Assembly: GCA_947497475.1 (NCBI GenBank)
Contig: CANMGS010000002.1
Coordinates: 620,001-684,000, forward strand
Direction of reading: 5' to 3'
Origin: an uncultured Amylibacter sp.
GTDB lineage: Bacteria; Pseudomonadota; Alphaproteobacteria; Rhodobacterales; Rhodobacteraceae
Length of the DNA: 64,000 nt
Part shown: positions 1 to 10,552 of the stretch, one piece after another
Position numbering within the stretch: the stretch's first letter is position 1
Layout of the letters: each line of letters begins with the position of its first letter
Program-made: the position numbers and the translations under genes
The notes under the pieces: generated by a model
The model's input: the letters and a program-made list of their open reading frames with translations, nothing else
Told to the model about the DNA's origin: nothing
The model's database searches: none

Positions 1-247
1 TTATCGGGAAATTACGTAAGTATGATTATAAAGTGTGTGATTAATGAGTATATTATCTTATTCGCGGTTGGCCGCTCTTCTCAAAGCTAAAAATATTAAG
101 CCTTATTCGGATGATAACCTTCCGCATAGTGCTATTGAGAAAATGCATAAATCAAGTGAAACAAAACCATATAACGTTAATCGCGATGCCAATGGATCAC
201 GTCCATGGCACAGTCATAACGCAAAACTAAATCATCAAAGATAAAGT

Positions 248-1468
248 TCAAGCAAACAGATCGTGGCACAATTCAAGTGCATCGACTAATTTGTCTACTT
301 CTTCCGTGGTATTATACAATCCGAATGAAGCGCGTGTCGTTGCTGTTACGCCCAGATGCTGCATGAGTGGTTGTGCACAATGATGCCCCGCCCGCACCGC
401 AATTCCCTTTTGATCGACGACAGTCGAAATGTCATGAGGATGACCAGCACCGTCCATTGTGAAACTGAAGATAGCGCCTTTGGTCGCTGAATTACCCTGT
501 ATGTTCAGCCAATTTAAACCTGATAGTTTTGTCTGTGCATAATCGCGCAACATACGTTCATGGTCTGCAATGTTTTGCAGCCCTAAACCCATCATATATT
601 CAATTGCAACACCCATACCGATCGTTTGAACAATGCCTGGTGTACCTGCTTCGAACTTATGCGGTGCATCGTTATATGTGACTGTTTCACGCGTTACATC
701 GCGGATCATATCACCGCCACCAATAAAGGGGCGCATTTCAGCCATACGGTCTCGACGAATATAGACAGCGCCCGAAGCAGATGGACCATAAAGCTTATGA
801 CCTGTGATCGCAAAAACATCACATCCGATGTCTTGGACATCTACGGGTGCATGTACACTTGATTGCGAGCCATCGATAACAGTCACAATACCCTTTTCAC
901 GTGCTGCTGTGCATATTGTTTTTACATCCACAACAGTGCCGAGAACATTTGACATTTGTGTAACGGCAATCATTTTCGTTTGCGGAGTGATTGCATCAAT
1001 AACTGTTTGAGGATCCAGATCACCATTAACGTCTGTTTCTACCCATTTTAGTACAATGCCATGGCGCTCTCGTAGGAAATGCCATGGTATGATGTTTGCA
1101 TGGTGTTCCATCACACTTAGAATGATCTCATCACCTGCTTGCAGATTTGGCACACCCCATGCATAGGAAAATAGGTTGAAAGCCTCTGTTGTGCCTGACG
1201 TAAACAGAATTTCATCTTCGTGTTTTGCATTCAAAAACGTTTGAACAATACCACGAACAGCTTCATATTTATCTGTCGCCAGGTTGGATAGATAATGCAA
1301 CCCACGATGCACGTTTGCATACTCATGACTATAGGCCGTATTGATTGCATCTATCACCACTTGTGGCTTTTGTGCAGAGGCACCGCTATCCAAATATACA
1401 AGAGGTTTACCATTCACTTCGCGTGATAATATTGGGAAATCTTTGCGGATTTCATTTACATCATACAT
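248..1468 (-). CDS. sufS: SufS-type cysteine desulfurase
   Basis: 406 aa; class V aminotransferase motifs (TSGTTEAFN, ITGHKLYGPSASG, RAGHHCAQP); distal gene of a suf cluster. Confidence 0.95.
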   Translation of the reverse strand: MYDVNEIRKDFPILSREVNGKPLVYLDSGASAQKPQVVIDAINTAYSHEYANVHRGLHYLSNLATDKYEAVRGIVQTFLNAKHEDEILFTSGTTEAFNLFSYAWGVPNLQAGDEIILSVMEHHANIIPWHFLRERHGIVLKWVETDVNGDLDPQTVIDAITPQTKMIAVTQMSNVLGTVVDVKTICTAAREKGIVTVIDGSQSSVHAPVDVQDIGCDVFAITGHKLYGPSASGAVYIRRDRMAEMRPFIGGGDMIRDVTRETVTYNDAPHKFEAGTPGIVQTIGMGVAIEYMMGLGLQNIADHERMLRDYAQTKLSGLNWLNIQGNSATKGAIFSFTMDGAGHPHDISTVVDQKGIAVRAGHHCAQPLMQHLGVTATTRASFGLYNTTEEVDKLVDALELCHDLFA

Positions 1469-2063
1469 TCTGAATTACCTCTGGTGTGATGCCTAACATA
1501 GCAAGTAGGATAGATACGATAAACGACAAGCCAAATATTGATGCTATAACTCCAAATAGCACGCTCATAATGCTTGTAAATCCATGTATTTCAGAAATGA
1601 AATGTACGATCAGATACAGCATGACACCTACTGACATTAAAAAGATTAAAACACTCAGTTGAGTGCTTATAAAACCAGCAAAGAACTGAATTACTTGGAT
1701 TAAGATTAATACGATTTGTAGCCAAACCATCGCTGTTAAGCACTCTTTGAATGTACCGTGACCACCAAAGAAGCGGCCGATTACAGAGATAAGGAATGCA
1801 GTTCCTGCTAATACAAGGACTTGAACAACAAAAACTGATAATGGTTGGGATGTGAACCCTTCCATGCTTTTCTGAACGTCGGAAGGTTGAAACATCAATG
1901 TGAGCAGAGGCATTATCATGCTTAGCACTATGGCAAGCACCGTAGCTTGCGCCAATTGCGGCATGGTAATCACGATGTCCAATACGATACGCAAACACTT
2001 TTTTGGCTCAAAAAGTGTATTCGCTGCCAGCTTAAGCCAGTCGCCCGCCGTATTGAGTTGCAT
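1461..2063 (-). CDS. Yip1-like multi-TM membrane protein
   Basis: Very hydrophobic; 'FFGGHGTFKECLTAMVWLQIV' segment shared with the neighbouring paralogue-like ORFs. Confidence 0.75.
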   Translation of the reverse strand: MQLNTAGDWLKLAANTLFEPKKCLRIVLDIVITMPQLAQATVLAIVLSMIMPLLTLMFQPSDVQKSMEGFTSQPLSVFVVQVLVLAGTAFLISVIGRFFGGHGTFKECLTAMVWLQIVLILIQVIQFFAGFISTQLSVLIFLMSVGVMLYLIVHFISEIHGFTSIMSVLFGVIASIFGLSFIVSILLAMLGITPEVIQNV

Positions 2064-2723
2064 TTACCATGCTCCGTTTGCCTTCATGTAAAATACACCT
2101 ATCAGTGCAACCAAAGAAAGCAAAGACATCACCATGAAAACTGGTGAAGAATTCTTAAATTTATGGGATTCTGATATCCCTTCTGAAATAAACCAAACAA
2201 AAGGTATTAAACCCAGCCAATATGGCGGCAATGAAATCCAGTCTTCACGAAATAATGGTACATATTCTTCAAGGCTATACATGCTGACTGTAACAAGTGC
2301 AGCTATAAAACCAAAAGGTGCTGCAACCAAAGCTGCCCAAAACACACAAACGCGTGTTTCGTACCAAGTGCCCTGCCCTTTGAACAATCGGCAAAACCCG
2401 TAAACGATCAGCGAAAATGTATACATGCAAGCCGTGCGCAACATTAATGCACCGACCAGCCAAACGCTAATTTCCAATGGGATTAAATCAGAAGCACTCG
2501 ACATTGGTGCAACTACTGTTTTTATGCTCCACGATAAAAAGAAAACAAGATCAGATAAAAGCACCATGAACACAAGGCGACCCTCATTGGGGGCTTCGTC
2601 AATCATACGGCGCGCAGAGGAACGCATGTCTTTCCAAGCGTCTAAAACACGCTCTAACATCGAGGTCCTATTTGTCGAAAATACCCCAGTATAACCTTGA
2701 TAGGCTTCAGGTTGTACACCCAT
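2064..2723 (-). CDS. Yip1-like multi-TM membrane protein
   Basis: Hydrophobic; 'LFKGQGTWYETRVCVFWAALVAAPFG' resembles the segments in the two flanking ORFs. Confidence 0.65.
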   Translation of the reverse strand: MGVQPEAYQGYTGVFSTNRTSMLERVLDAWKDMRSSARRMIDEAPNEGRLVFMVLLSDLVFFLSWSIKTVVAPMSSASDLIPLEISVWLVGALMLRTACMYTFSLIVYGFCRLFKGQGTWYETRVCVFWAALVAAPFGFIAALVTVSMYSLEEYVPLFREDWISLPPYWLGLIPFVWFISEGISESHKFKNSSPVFMVMSLLSLVALIGVFYMKANGAW

Positions 2724-2803
2724 TACAAGAATCCTTTACGCTACTCATCTTACTAATCACTTGTGGAGTACGAGATAAATATGGCGAAAATATGGGGTGA
2801 ATT

Positions 2804-3277
2804 TTAGCTAAATTCTGTTTCGGTAACGGTAGCGCGTAATTGCCATATGAATACAATAGCTGTCATCACGTTAAGTGTCATCGTTAACGTGCTGTTATTT
2901 AATACATATGATGCGCCTGATAGTAATATAAATGGCGTTGTGGCAACCGCAGCCCAATTCAATGCACGACGCGATTCAGCATAGGTGGCTTGGCCATTAA
3001 ATTTTGAAAATACCCAATGTAGTAAACCAGCAATTCCATAAAGCATCAGCGGCAAGAAAAAGACGTAGGAAATAAAAAGCCCCGCCATCATGCCTGTAAA
3101 TGTATCTTGATCAGGTGCAGAGAGAACAACACGCGGAAAGCTAGCGATTAAATTAATAACGCCAAACAACATGCCATAAAACAAGGTTTGTGGTTCAGTG
3201 ATCCCGCGTTCGATCTGAACTTGCATGGTTTTGCGCGGGGCGCGGTACGCCCCGGCTATATCGCCAATTAATGACAT
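2804..3277 (-). CDS. Yip1 family membrane protein
   Basis: Hydrophobic; 'KFNGQATYAESRRALNWAAVATTPF'; overlaps the sufD start by 1 nt. Confidence 0.75.
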   Translation of the reverse strand: MSLIGDIAGAYRAPRKTMQVQIERGITEPQTLFYGMLFGVINLIASFPRVVLSAPDQDTFTGMMAGLFISYVFFLPLMLYGIAGLLHWVFSKFNGQATYAESRRALNWAAVATTPFILLSGASYVLNNSTLTMTLNVMTAIVFIWQLRATVTETEFS

Positions 3278-4566
3278 TATGCGCGTCTACGTTCCATCCA
3301 TGCCGCAAGGCGATCATGGATTTCATCAGCAAGATCACTGTTGTCGATCTCATCAATCGCTTCACCCAAGAATGCTAGAATAAGCATATCTTGCGCCTGT
3401 GCCTTTGGCACGCCGCGTGATGTCAGATAGAACATTGCATCTTCGTCGATCGCACCAACAGTTGACCCGTGTGAACAAGCAACGTCATCTGCGTAGATTT
3501 CCAATTCAGGCTTCGCAAGGAAATTACTGTCGTCATCCAATAGTAGGCCTTGTGATATCTGGTAACCATCTGTTTTTTGAGCATCAGGTTGAACCAAAAT
3601 TTTACCTTGAAACACACCAGTTGCACCATTACGCAAAACTTTCTTGAAAACCTGGCGGCTTTCACAGTCCACACTGTCATGTGTCACAAATACAGTATCA
3701 TCGTGATGGAAATCTTTGCCATCACCCGCAGATGCACCGCTTACAGTTGCCTGAGCATCATCACCAGTGAATTCCAAAACGCTTTCATTGCGTGTCAGCA
3801 TACCATTCACTGTCATCGTGAAAGAACGGTAAATGCTTTCAGCACCCAAACGACCATACATATGTGTAGCCGTTTTGCGTTCATGATCGCGCCCTTGTGT
3901 GCGCACATGGTGGAACTCAGCATTGTCAGCCACATCAACCTCTAGAACAGAGTTGAAACGCGCAGCACCTGGGCCACTTTCCAGCAATGTGAACTTTGCA
4001 CCCTCTTCCACTTTGATGACATGGTGAACCATTGCATCAGAGTTTTCAGATGTGTGAATGTAACGCAATGCCAATGGCTTTGTGGTTTCAGCTTTCACAT
4101 GGATAACCAGACCTTCTGTCGCTACTGCCGTATTCAAAGCGGCCATTGGACGATCCACAGGGTTTTGACCATTTGCTTCCAACACACCGAACAAATCTTT
4201 TGCCCAGTGAATGTCTTTTGATGTGGCCTCTGTCAATGTTTCAATCTCAACACCTTCCAATGACAGATCATCAGATTGCGCAGTATCAAGAACGCCGTCT
4301 ACGAAAACCACTTTCACGCGATCAATCGCATCAAACATCGGTGCTTCATCCGATGCAAACAAAGCTGCAGATGGTGTTGGCACTTCTGTTAAAGCTGTTG
4401 GGTTTGTATATTTCCAATATTCATCACGTTTGTTTGGTGCACCAATAGCACGCAAATGCGCAGCAGCTTTTGCACGCGCTTCAGTCGCCCAAGCAGCACC
4501 TGATGGTACAGCATAAGCAGCAAGCAAGGCTTCTGATGCTTCAAATTTAGGATTAGTCACAGCCAT
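3277..4566 (-). CDS. sufD: Fe-S cluster assembly protein SufD
   Basis: SufB/SufD family C-terminal region (SRQVFKKVLRNGATGVFQGKILVQPDAQKTDGYQ); downstream of sufC. Confidence 0.93.
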   Translation of the reverse strand: MAVTNPKFEASEALLAAYAVPSGAAWATEARAKAAAHLRAIGAPNKRDEYWKYTNPTALTEVPTPSAALFASDEAPMFDAIDRVKVVFVDGVLDTAQSDDLSLEGVEIETLTEATSKDIHWAKDLFGVLEANGQNPVDRPMAALNTAVATEGLVIHVKAETTKPLALRYIHTSENSDAMVHHVIKVEEGAKFTLLESGPGAARFNSVLEVDVADNAEFHHVRTQGRDHERKTATHMYGRLGAESIYRSFTMTVNGMLTRNESVLEFTGDDAQATVSGASAGDGKDFHHDDTVFVTHDSVDCESRQVFKKVLRNGATGVFQGKILVQPDAQKTDGYQISQGLLLDDDSNFLAKPELEIYADDVACSHGSTVGAIDEDAMFYLTSRGVPKAQAQDMLILAFLGEAIDEIDNSDLADEIHDRLAAWMERRRA

Positions 4567-4568
4567 AA

Positions 4569-5324
4569 TTAAGCAACCTCAGCCAAAATATCAGCATAGC
4601 CGTTGTTTTCGACTTCTAATGCCAACTCTGGGCCACCAGATTTAACGATTTTACCGTTTGCCATGATGTGCACCACGTCAGGCTTAATGTGATCCAACAA
4701 GCGTTGGTAGTGTGTGATCACAAGGAATGAGCGTTTGCCATCGCGCAATGCATTAACACCTTCGGCAACCAATTTCATCGCATCCACGTCTAAACCTGAG
4801 TCTGTTTCGTCCAAAACACACATCTTTGGTTCTAGCATCGCCATTTGAAGGATTTCATTACGTTTCTTTTCACCACCAGAAAAACCAACATTTACAGGGC
4901 GTTTCAGCATGTCTGCATCAATTTTCAAAGCTTTTGCTTTTTCGCGTACAACCTTCAGGAATTCACCCGCAGACAATTCCTCTTCACCACGTGCTTTGCG
5001 CTGTGCATTTACAGCAGTACGTAAGAACGTCATGTTACCAACGCCCGGAATTTCCACTGGGTACTGGAACGCCAAGAACAAACCAGCAGCTGCACGCTCT
5101 TCTGGTTCCATTTCCAACAAGTCTTCGCCGTATAGTTCAGCAGAACCATCTGTTACTTCGTAACCGTCTTTACCCGACAAAACATAAGATGTTGTTGATT
5201 TACCCGAGCCATTTGGCCCCATGATTGCATGAACCTCACCTTCGCCGATTTTCAAATCTACGCCTTTAAGGATTTGCTTGTCTTCTTCTTCCAAGCCAAC
5301 TTGGAGGTTTTTGATTTCTAACAT
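4569..5324 (-). CDS. sufC: Fe-S cluster assembly ATPase SufC
   Basis: ABC ATPase: Walker A GPNGSGKST, signature FSGGEKKR, LDETDSGLDVDA. Confidence 0.97.
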   Translation of the reverse strand: MLEIKNLQVGLEEEDKQILKGVDLKIGEGEVHAIMGPNGSGKSTTSYVLSGKDGYEVTDGSAELYGEDLLEMEPEERAAAGLFLAFQYPVEIPGVGNMTFLRTAVNAQRKARGEEELSAGEFLKVVREKAKALKIDADMLKRPVNVGFSGGEKKRNEILQMAMLEPKMCVLDETDSGLDVDAMKLVAEGVNALRDGKRSFLVITHYQRLLDHIKPDVVHIMANGKIVKSGGPELALEVENNGYADILAEVA

Positions 5325-5325
5325 G

Positions 5326-5508
5326 TCATTTGTCTTTCGATTTACCGTATTTTTTTACAAGGACGAACATCGCTGCTGCGAAAACGCCCATCAGAATTGA
5401 GAAAATTAAGTTTGCAAGGAACGTGCCACCCATCCCAGTTGTCCAGCCTATGAAAAAGACTGCAACTGCGGCAACTGCACCGTAGATGAGTGTGTCGCGT
5501 TGAACCAT
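5326..5508 (-). CDS. Small (60 aa) membrane protein between sufB and sufC
   Basis: Tightly packed between sufB and sufC; two hydrophobic stretches. Confidence 0.7.
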   Translation of the reverse strand: MVQRDTLIYGAVAAVAVFFIGWTTGMGGTFLANLIFSILMGVFAAAMFVLVKKYGKSKDK

Positions 5509-7013
5509 TAGCCCACTGACCCTTCAAGTGAGATAGCCACAAGCGCTTGTGCTTCCATCGCGAATTCCATTGGCAATGCTTGCAGCACTTCCTTACAGAA
5601 CCCGTTTACTACCAAAGCAACAGCTTCTTCTTCGTCCATACCGCGTTGTCGGCAATAGAACAGCTGTTCATCGTCCACTTTCGATGTTGTGGCTTCATGC
5701 TCTACACGCGCAGAATTGTTCTTCACTTCGATATAAGGAACAGTGTGCGCCCCACATTTATCGCCGATCAGCAAGCTGTCACATTGCGTATAATTGCGGC
5801 CATCTTTGGCTTTAGGATGCATAGACACCAAACCACGATATGTGTTTTGCGCTTTACCGGCAGAAATACCCTTGGATACGATCCGCGACTTGGTGTTTTT
5901 ACCCAAATGGATCATCTTTGTGCCTGTATCCGCTTGCTGCATGTTGTTAGCAATCGCAATCGAATAGAATTCGCCTTGGCTGTCATCACCGCGCAAGATG
6001 CAAGATGGGTATTTCCAAGTCACAGCAGAGCCTGTTTCCACTTGCGTCCACATCACTTTAGCACGATCCCCACGGCAATCTGCACGTTTCGTCACAAAGT
6101 TGTAAATACCACCCTTGCCTTCTTCATCACCAGGGAACCAGTTTTGAACGGTTGAATATTTGATTTCAGCATCTTCTTGGATCACAAGCTCAACAACAGC
6201 CGCGTGTAGCTGCGCCACATCACGTTGCGGTGCTGTACAGCCCTCAAGGTAAGACACATACGACCCTTTTTCAGCGATAATAAGTGTACGCTCGAACTGA
6301 CCAGTATTTTCCGCATTGATACGGAAATATGTAGACAGCTCCATCGGGCATTTCACACCTTTTGGGATGTAAACAAATGACCCATCAGAGAACACGGCCG
6401 AATTCAAAGTCGCATAGAAATTGTCAGATTGTGGAACCACAGAACCGATGTATGTCTTCACCAAATCAGGATGTTCTTTCAAAGCTTCGGAAATCGACAT
6501 GAAGATCACGCCAGCTTTCTTAAGCTCTTCTTGGAAAGTCGTCCCAACAGACACACTGTCAAACACCGCATCCACAGCAACTTTGCGCTCTTCTTCTGGT
6601 GCTTCTACACCAGCCAGCAACGCTTGCTCTTTTAAAGGAATGCCAAGTTTTGCGTATGTTTCCAAAAGTTTTGGGTCAACCTCGTCCAATGACTTTGGCT
6701 TTTCTTCGGCCATAGATTTTGGACGTGCATAATAATAGATATTTTGGAAATCGATTTTTGGATAATCGACCATCGCCCAATCAGGCTCTTCCATTTGAAG
6801 CCAGCGCTTGTAAGCAGCCAAACGCCATTCCAACATCCATTCAGGTTCTTCATTCTTTTCAGAAATCAAACGCACAATGTCTTCGGTCAAACCCAATGGT
6901 GCATATTCGATTTCGATATCTGTTTCGAAACCGTATTTATATTTACCACCCAGTGCTTGAACCGCTTCAACGGTTTCCGCTTCTACACCTTCTTTGACTA
7001 TAACGTCGCTCAT
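5508..7013 (-). CDS. sufB: Fe-S cluster assembly protein SufB
   Basis: SufB signatures ([40 protein letters not shown]). Start placed at MSDVIVKEG (7013) rather than the ORF-track start 7076, which overlaps the upstream gene. Confidence 0.95.
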   Translation of the reverse strand: MSDVIVKEGVEAETVEAVQALGGKYKYGFETDIEIEYAPLGLTEDIVRLISEKNEEPEWMLEWRLAAYKRWLQMEEPDWAMVDYPKIDFQNIYYYARPKSMAEEKPKSLDEVDPKLLETYAKLGIPLKEQALLAGVEAPEEERKVAVDAVFDSVSVGTTFQEELKKAGVIFMSISEALKEHPDLVKTYIGSVVPQSDNFYATLNSAVFSDGSFVYIPKGVKCPMELSTYFRINAENTGQFERTLIIAEKGSYVSYLEGCTAPQRDVAQLHAAVVELVIQEDAEIKYSTVQNWFPGDEEGKGGIYNFVTKRADCRGDRAKVMWTQVETGSAVTWKYPSCILRGDDSQGEFYSIAIANNMQQADTGTKMIHLGKNTKSRIVSKGISAGKAQNTYRGLVSMHPKAKDGRNYTQCDSLLIGDKCGAHTVPYIEVKNNSARVEHEATTSKVDDEQLFYCRQRGMDEEEAVALVVNGFCKEVLQALPMEFAMEAQALVAISLEGSVG

Positions 7014-7023
7014 AATTCGTCCT

Positions 7024-8067
7024 TTATGCCGCTTTAGCGCGGTATTTCGTGTATGCTTTGCCCCATGCTGAAACAAAGCCGTCTATTTCATCTTTTGTGT
7101 TTGTAGGCCCTAATGAAACCCTGATGGCAGATGATGCCGTGATGTCATCAAATCCCATGGCCTGCAACACCTTGCTGGCCTTAACTTTACCGCTTGAACA
7201 CGCAGACCCTGCTGAAATGGCATATCCTGCCAAATCCATCTGCATGACTTGTGTTTCACCCTTCCAACCAGTCACTGCAAAGTTGCTGGTATTAGGTAAA
7301 CGTTTTACACCCTTACCAAAGAAAATAGCGTCGGGCGCCACTTCGGCAATGCGGTCTTCCATATAGTCGCGGAGTTCCGCCACTTCATCCCAAACACCAT
7401 TGGCAAGGTCATTTGTCGCGGCCTGTGCAGCAGCGCCAAATCCGGCAATACCAACAATATTCTCTGTCCCTGAACGGCGGCCTTGTTCTTGTCCGCCCCC
7501 TTTGATCTGCGGGATAATCTCAACACCTTGTTTTATAACAAAAGCACCAACACCTTTTGGGCCGCCAAGCTTGTGTGCAGATAACAATCCTATGGTGGTA
7601 TCTGCCCAGTCAAATGCAGTGGCAGTTTTCCCAAAAGCCTGTACATAATCAGATAAATACAAACCCGCTGGTAAATCTTGTAAAACACCTGTTTCACTGT
7701 TTGCGGCCTGTAATGTTGATTTTGCAGGCTCATCAACGGCAACGATCCCATCCTGATCAGCTTTCAAGCTGTTATCAGCCCAAGCACCTACACAGTCATG
7801 TTCAATACCAGCGGCAACAATGTCAGCGTTTGCAAGGCTTAATGCAGCCGCTTCCGTTGCACCTGATGTAAAGGCTATATCTGCAGAGCTTGCACCAAAG
7901 GCATCAGAAACCTGCTTGCGTGCCTTCTCTATGATACCTGTCGCTATCCGACCTTCAGCATGAACTGACGATGGATTGCCCACAGCATCCATCGCCGCAA
8001 TCATCGCATCGCGTGCTTCTGGGCGTAAAGGTGCTGTTGCATTCCAATCCATATAAGCGCGCGTCAT
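7024..8067 (-). CDS. Cysteine desulfurase (IscS/NifS-like)
   Basis: [50 protein letters not shown] motifs. Confidence 0.92.
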   Translation of the reverse strand: MTRAYMDWNATAPLRPEARDAMIAAMDAVGNPSSVHAEGRIATGIIEKARKQVSDAFGASSADIAFTSGATEAAALSLANADIVAAGIEHDCVGAWADNSLKADQDGIVAVDEPAKSTLQAANSETGVLQDLPAGLYLSDYVQAFGKTATAFDWADTTIGLLSAHKLGGPKGVGAFVIKQGVEIIPQIKGGGQEQGRRSGTENIVGIAGFGAAAQAATNDLANGVWDEVAELRDYMEDRIAEVAPDAIFFGKGVKRLPNTSNFAVTGWKGETQVMQMDLAGYAISAGSACSSGKVKASKVLQAMGFDDITASSAIRVSLGPTNTKDEIDGFVSAWGKAYTKYRAKAA

Positions 8068-8525
8068 GCTTCATCCACCACTTGAAATAGAGATGGAACC
8101 GCAGGACAAGGTGCCATTTGATTTTCAATCACATCTGACAATCGCGCTTGATGCAAGAATACATAAACCTGCGCAGATAGACTTTCCCACAAACGGTTAT
8201 TCAAAGATTGGGCACGGCTACCAGATAAAGCACCAGAGGCACCTGCCCCTTTTGCCAAAGCATCCATCGTTTCATCAACCGATGCCAAAACATCAGAAAC
8301 GCGAATAGCATCAGGTGTCATAGCCAATTTATAACCACCACCTGGCCCACGAATAGATTCGACGAATCCTGCGCGGCGCAATTTGACAAATAGTTGCTCC
8401 AGATAATTCAGTGAAATATCTTGGCGTTTTGAAATTTCAGCCAAAGAAACAGTGCCACCATCGCTCTCTAAAGCGATATCCACCAGCGCAATCATCGCAT
8501 ATCTGCCTTTTGTGCTGAGTTTCAT
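8064..8525 (-). CDS. iscR: Rrf2 family transcriptional regulator (IscR-like)
   Basis: MKLSTKGRYAMIALVDIAL, SLNYLEQLFVKLRRAGFVESIRGPGGGY; first gene of the suf operon. Confidence 0.9.
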   Translation of the reverse strand: MKLSTKGRYAMIALVDIALESDGGTVSLAEISKRQDISLNYLEQLFVKLRRAGFVESIRGPGGGYKLAMTPDAIRVSDVLASVDETMDALAKGAGASGALSGSRAQSLNNRLWESLSAQVYVFLHQARLSDVIENQMAPCPAVPSLFQVVDEA

Positions 8526-8569
8526 GGGGTATCCCTTATGTCTCTGGTTGACGAATGCATCATTACCTC

Positions 8570-8587
8570 TTAGTCAGATACGACTAA
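8570..8587. promoter_or_regulatory. Inverted repeat TTAGTC-N6-GACTAA upstream of iscR; candidate IscR/'Iron-Rhodo-box'-type operator
   Basis: Read directly: TTAGTC AGATAC GACTAA, in the iscR/hydrolase divergent intergenic region. Confidence 0.55.
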
Positions 8588-8607
8588 TGCAAAGGCTCTT
8601 CTGCTCT

Positions 8608-8628
8608 AATTTAGAATGGTTCTAAATT
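8608..8628. promoter_or_regulatory. Perfect palindrome AATTTAGAA-TGG-TTCTAAATT; candidate Irr-binding ICE motif
   Basis: 9+3+9 perfect inverted repeat; matches the remembered ICE pattern TTTAGAA-N3-TTCTAAA. Confidence 0.7.
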
Positions 8629-8696
8629 CTCTGAGCGATACTGTCAACTATTAGACGGAACTTTGAGCCAAAGACTGATTTGGAGCGTAAGGCAGA

Positions 8697-9356
8697 ATGC
8701 CAGAAATTATTTTTCCAGGCCCAGAAGGCCGCCTAGAAGGTCGCTACCACCCGCAAAAGAATATCAAGGATGCACCGATTGCAATTATATTGCACCCGCA
8801 CCCTCAATTCGGCGGCACAATGAACAATAAAGTTGTCTATAACTTACACTACAAGTTCTATAATATGGGCTTTAACGTTCTCCGCTTTAATTTCCGCGGT
8901 GTTGGTCGTTCGCAAGGCGAATATGATCAAGGTATCGGTGAATTGTCAGATGCAGCATCCGCTTTGGATTATCTTCAATCGATGAACCCAAATGCCAAGC
9001 ATTGCTGGGTTGCTGGTTTCAGCTTTGGTGCATGGATCGGCATGCAACTTTTGATGCGCCGACCTGAAATCTCTGGTTTTATTAGCGCATCCCCACCCGC
9101 AAACATGTATGATTTCAGCTTCTTAGCGCCCTGCCCATCTTCTGGATTGATTATCAATGGCTCCTCTGACCGTGTGGCGCCGCCCGCAGATACAGAAGAA
9201 TTGGTGAATAAGCTGCATGAACAAAAAGGCATCACGATCACGCATGAGATTTTGGAAAGTGCAGATCACTTTTTCAAGAAAGAAGAACATATGGATCTGA
9301 TGTTGGATACGGTCGAAGAATACGTTCGACGTCGTTTAACAGAAACGTCTCGTTAA
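8697..9356 (+). CDS. Alpha/beta hydrolase
   Basis: HPHPQFGGTMNNKVV, FNFRGVGRSQG, GFSFGAW nucleophile elbow. Confidence 0.88.
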   Translation: MPEIIFPGPEGRLEGRYHPQKNIKDAPIAIILHPHPQFGGTMNNKVVYNLHYKFYNMGFNVLRFNFRGVGRSQGEYDQGIGELSDAASALDYLQSMNPNAKHCWVAGFSFGAWIGMQLLMRRPEISGFISASPPANMYDFSFLAPCPSSGLIINGSSDRVAPPADTEELVNKLHEQKGITITHEILESADHFFKKEEHMDLMLDTVEEYVRRRLTETSR

Positions 9357-9362
9357 TATCGA

Positions 9363-9388
9363 AGCCCTGCGTAGCAGGGCTTTTTTAT
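9363..9388 (+). terminator. Rho-independent terminator after the hydrolase
   Basis: AGCCCTGC gta GCAGGGCT followed by TTTTTT. Confidence 0.8.
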
Positions 9389-10485
9389 GGCTGCGAGATA
9401 ATACCACCGCAAACTGGCTTCGAACATCCCGTTGTGGTTGGCGATGATGTCGGTAAGCCACGCATCACGCGTACAGCCAAATAAGCAAAAGCCTGCGCTT
9501 CCAGCATATCCCCATCCAAGCCCACGTTTTCGACAGGTTCAACCGATACATCTAACCGCTGTTTCAAGGCATTCATCAAAGATGTATTTTTACGCCCACC
9601 ACCGCAGATCAACCAACGATATGGATCAGTGCTGAAATGCATTTGCGATGCATATACACAAGAGGCTGCAAGTGCGGTTAATGTTGCCGCTGCGTCTTCT
9701 GTAGAAAGTGGCTTAATTAAATCTTCTAATTCAGTAAAACTGTTTCTATCCAAAGATTTAGGCGGCATTCTTAAGAAGTATTCGTTTTGGAAAACAGCTT
9801 CTAAAATATCTGTATTCACAACTCCTTTTGCAGCCACAGCACCATCTTCATCAAACAACAACCCTAAACGCTTTTCCAACAGATCATTGATGGGCGCATT
9901 CGCAGGCCCAGTATCAAAAGCTAACAACGCCTCTGGGTGTTCTGGTGCATGCTTTGAGCCATTTACCAACGATACATTGCCCACCCCACCTAAATTCACA
10001 AAAGCCATTGGGCGCTTCATTCCCAGTTGTTTGGCGCAAGCATGATGAAAAAACGGTGCGAGCGGCGCGCCTTCCCCCCCTGCTTCCATATCAGCCGTGC
10101 GAAAATCCCAGACAACTGCTTTGCCAGTATCCTTTGCCAATTGCGCACCCGCACCCAATTGATGTGTGCGCCCACCTTTTGGATCATGGGCTAGGGTCTG
10201 CCCGTGAAAGCCAATAACCTCTGCATCAGGGAATTTCGCAATCACTTCGGCATGTGCATCTCGCACAACACTTTCTGCGGCCGTCAGCAAATTTGGACTT
10301 TCATCGGGCCATAATCCCTGCGCCGTTGAAATCGTTGCCTGTTCCGCTGCACTATATGGGCGAAAGATACTCTCGCCAAAGGCCAATATCCGTTCGCCAT
10401 CGGTCATCAACATTGCCCCATCCACCCCATCCATAGAGGTGCCAGACATCAAACCAAGGGCCCATATGGGATCAAATGCTGCCAA
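9385..10485 (-). CDS. anmK: Anhydro-N-acetylmuramic acid kinase
   Basis: [52 protein letters not shown]. Confidence 0.95.
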   Translation of the reverse strand: MAAFDPIWALGLMSGTSMDGVDGAMLMTDGERILAFGESIFRPYSAAEQATISTAQGLWPDESPNLLTAAESVVRDAHAEVIAKFPDAEVIGFHGQTLAHDPKGGRTHQLGAGAQLAKDTGKAVVWDFRTADMEAGGEGAPLAPFFHHACAKQLGMKRPMAFVNLGGVGNVSLVNGSKHAPEHPEALLAFDTGPANAPINDLLEKRLGLLFDEDGAVAAKGVVNTDILEAVFQNEYFLRMPPKSLDRNSFTELEDLIKPLSTEDAAATLTALAASCVYASQMHFSTDPYRWLICGGGRKNTSLMNALKQRLDVSVEPVENVGLDGDMLEAQAFAYLAVRVMRGLPTSSPTTTGCSKPVCGGIISQP

Positions 10486-10552
10486 TGCTCTTTCCTTTCA
10501 CGAAACATGCGGTATACAGCGAATACTATACATATCAAAGGACGATAAACAC

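Noticed and set aside
44-244. 66-aa plus-strand ORF at the left edge
   Set aside because: No recognisable domain, no clear SD, low-complexity composition; cannot be supported beyond being open.
5547-6155. 202-aa plus-strand ORF
   Set aside because: Entirely antisense to sufB, which is unambiguous; the shadow ORF has an unnatural Cys/His-rich composition.
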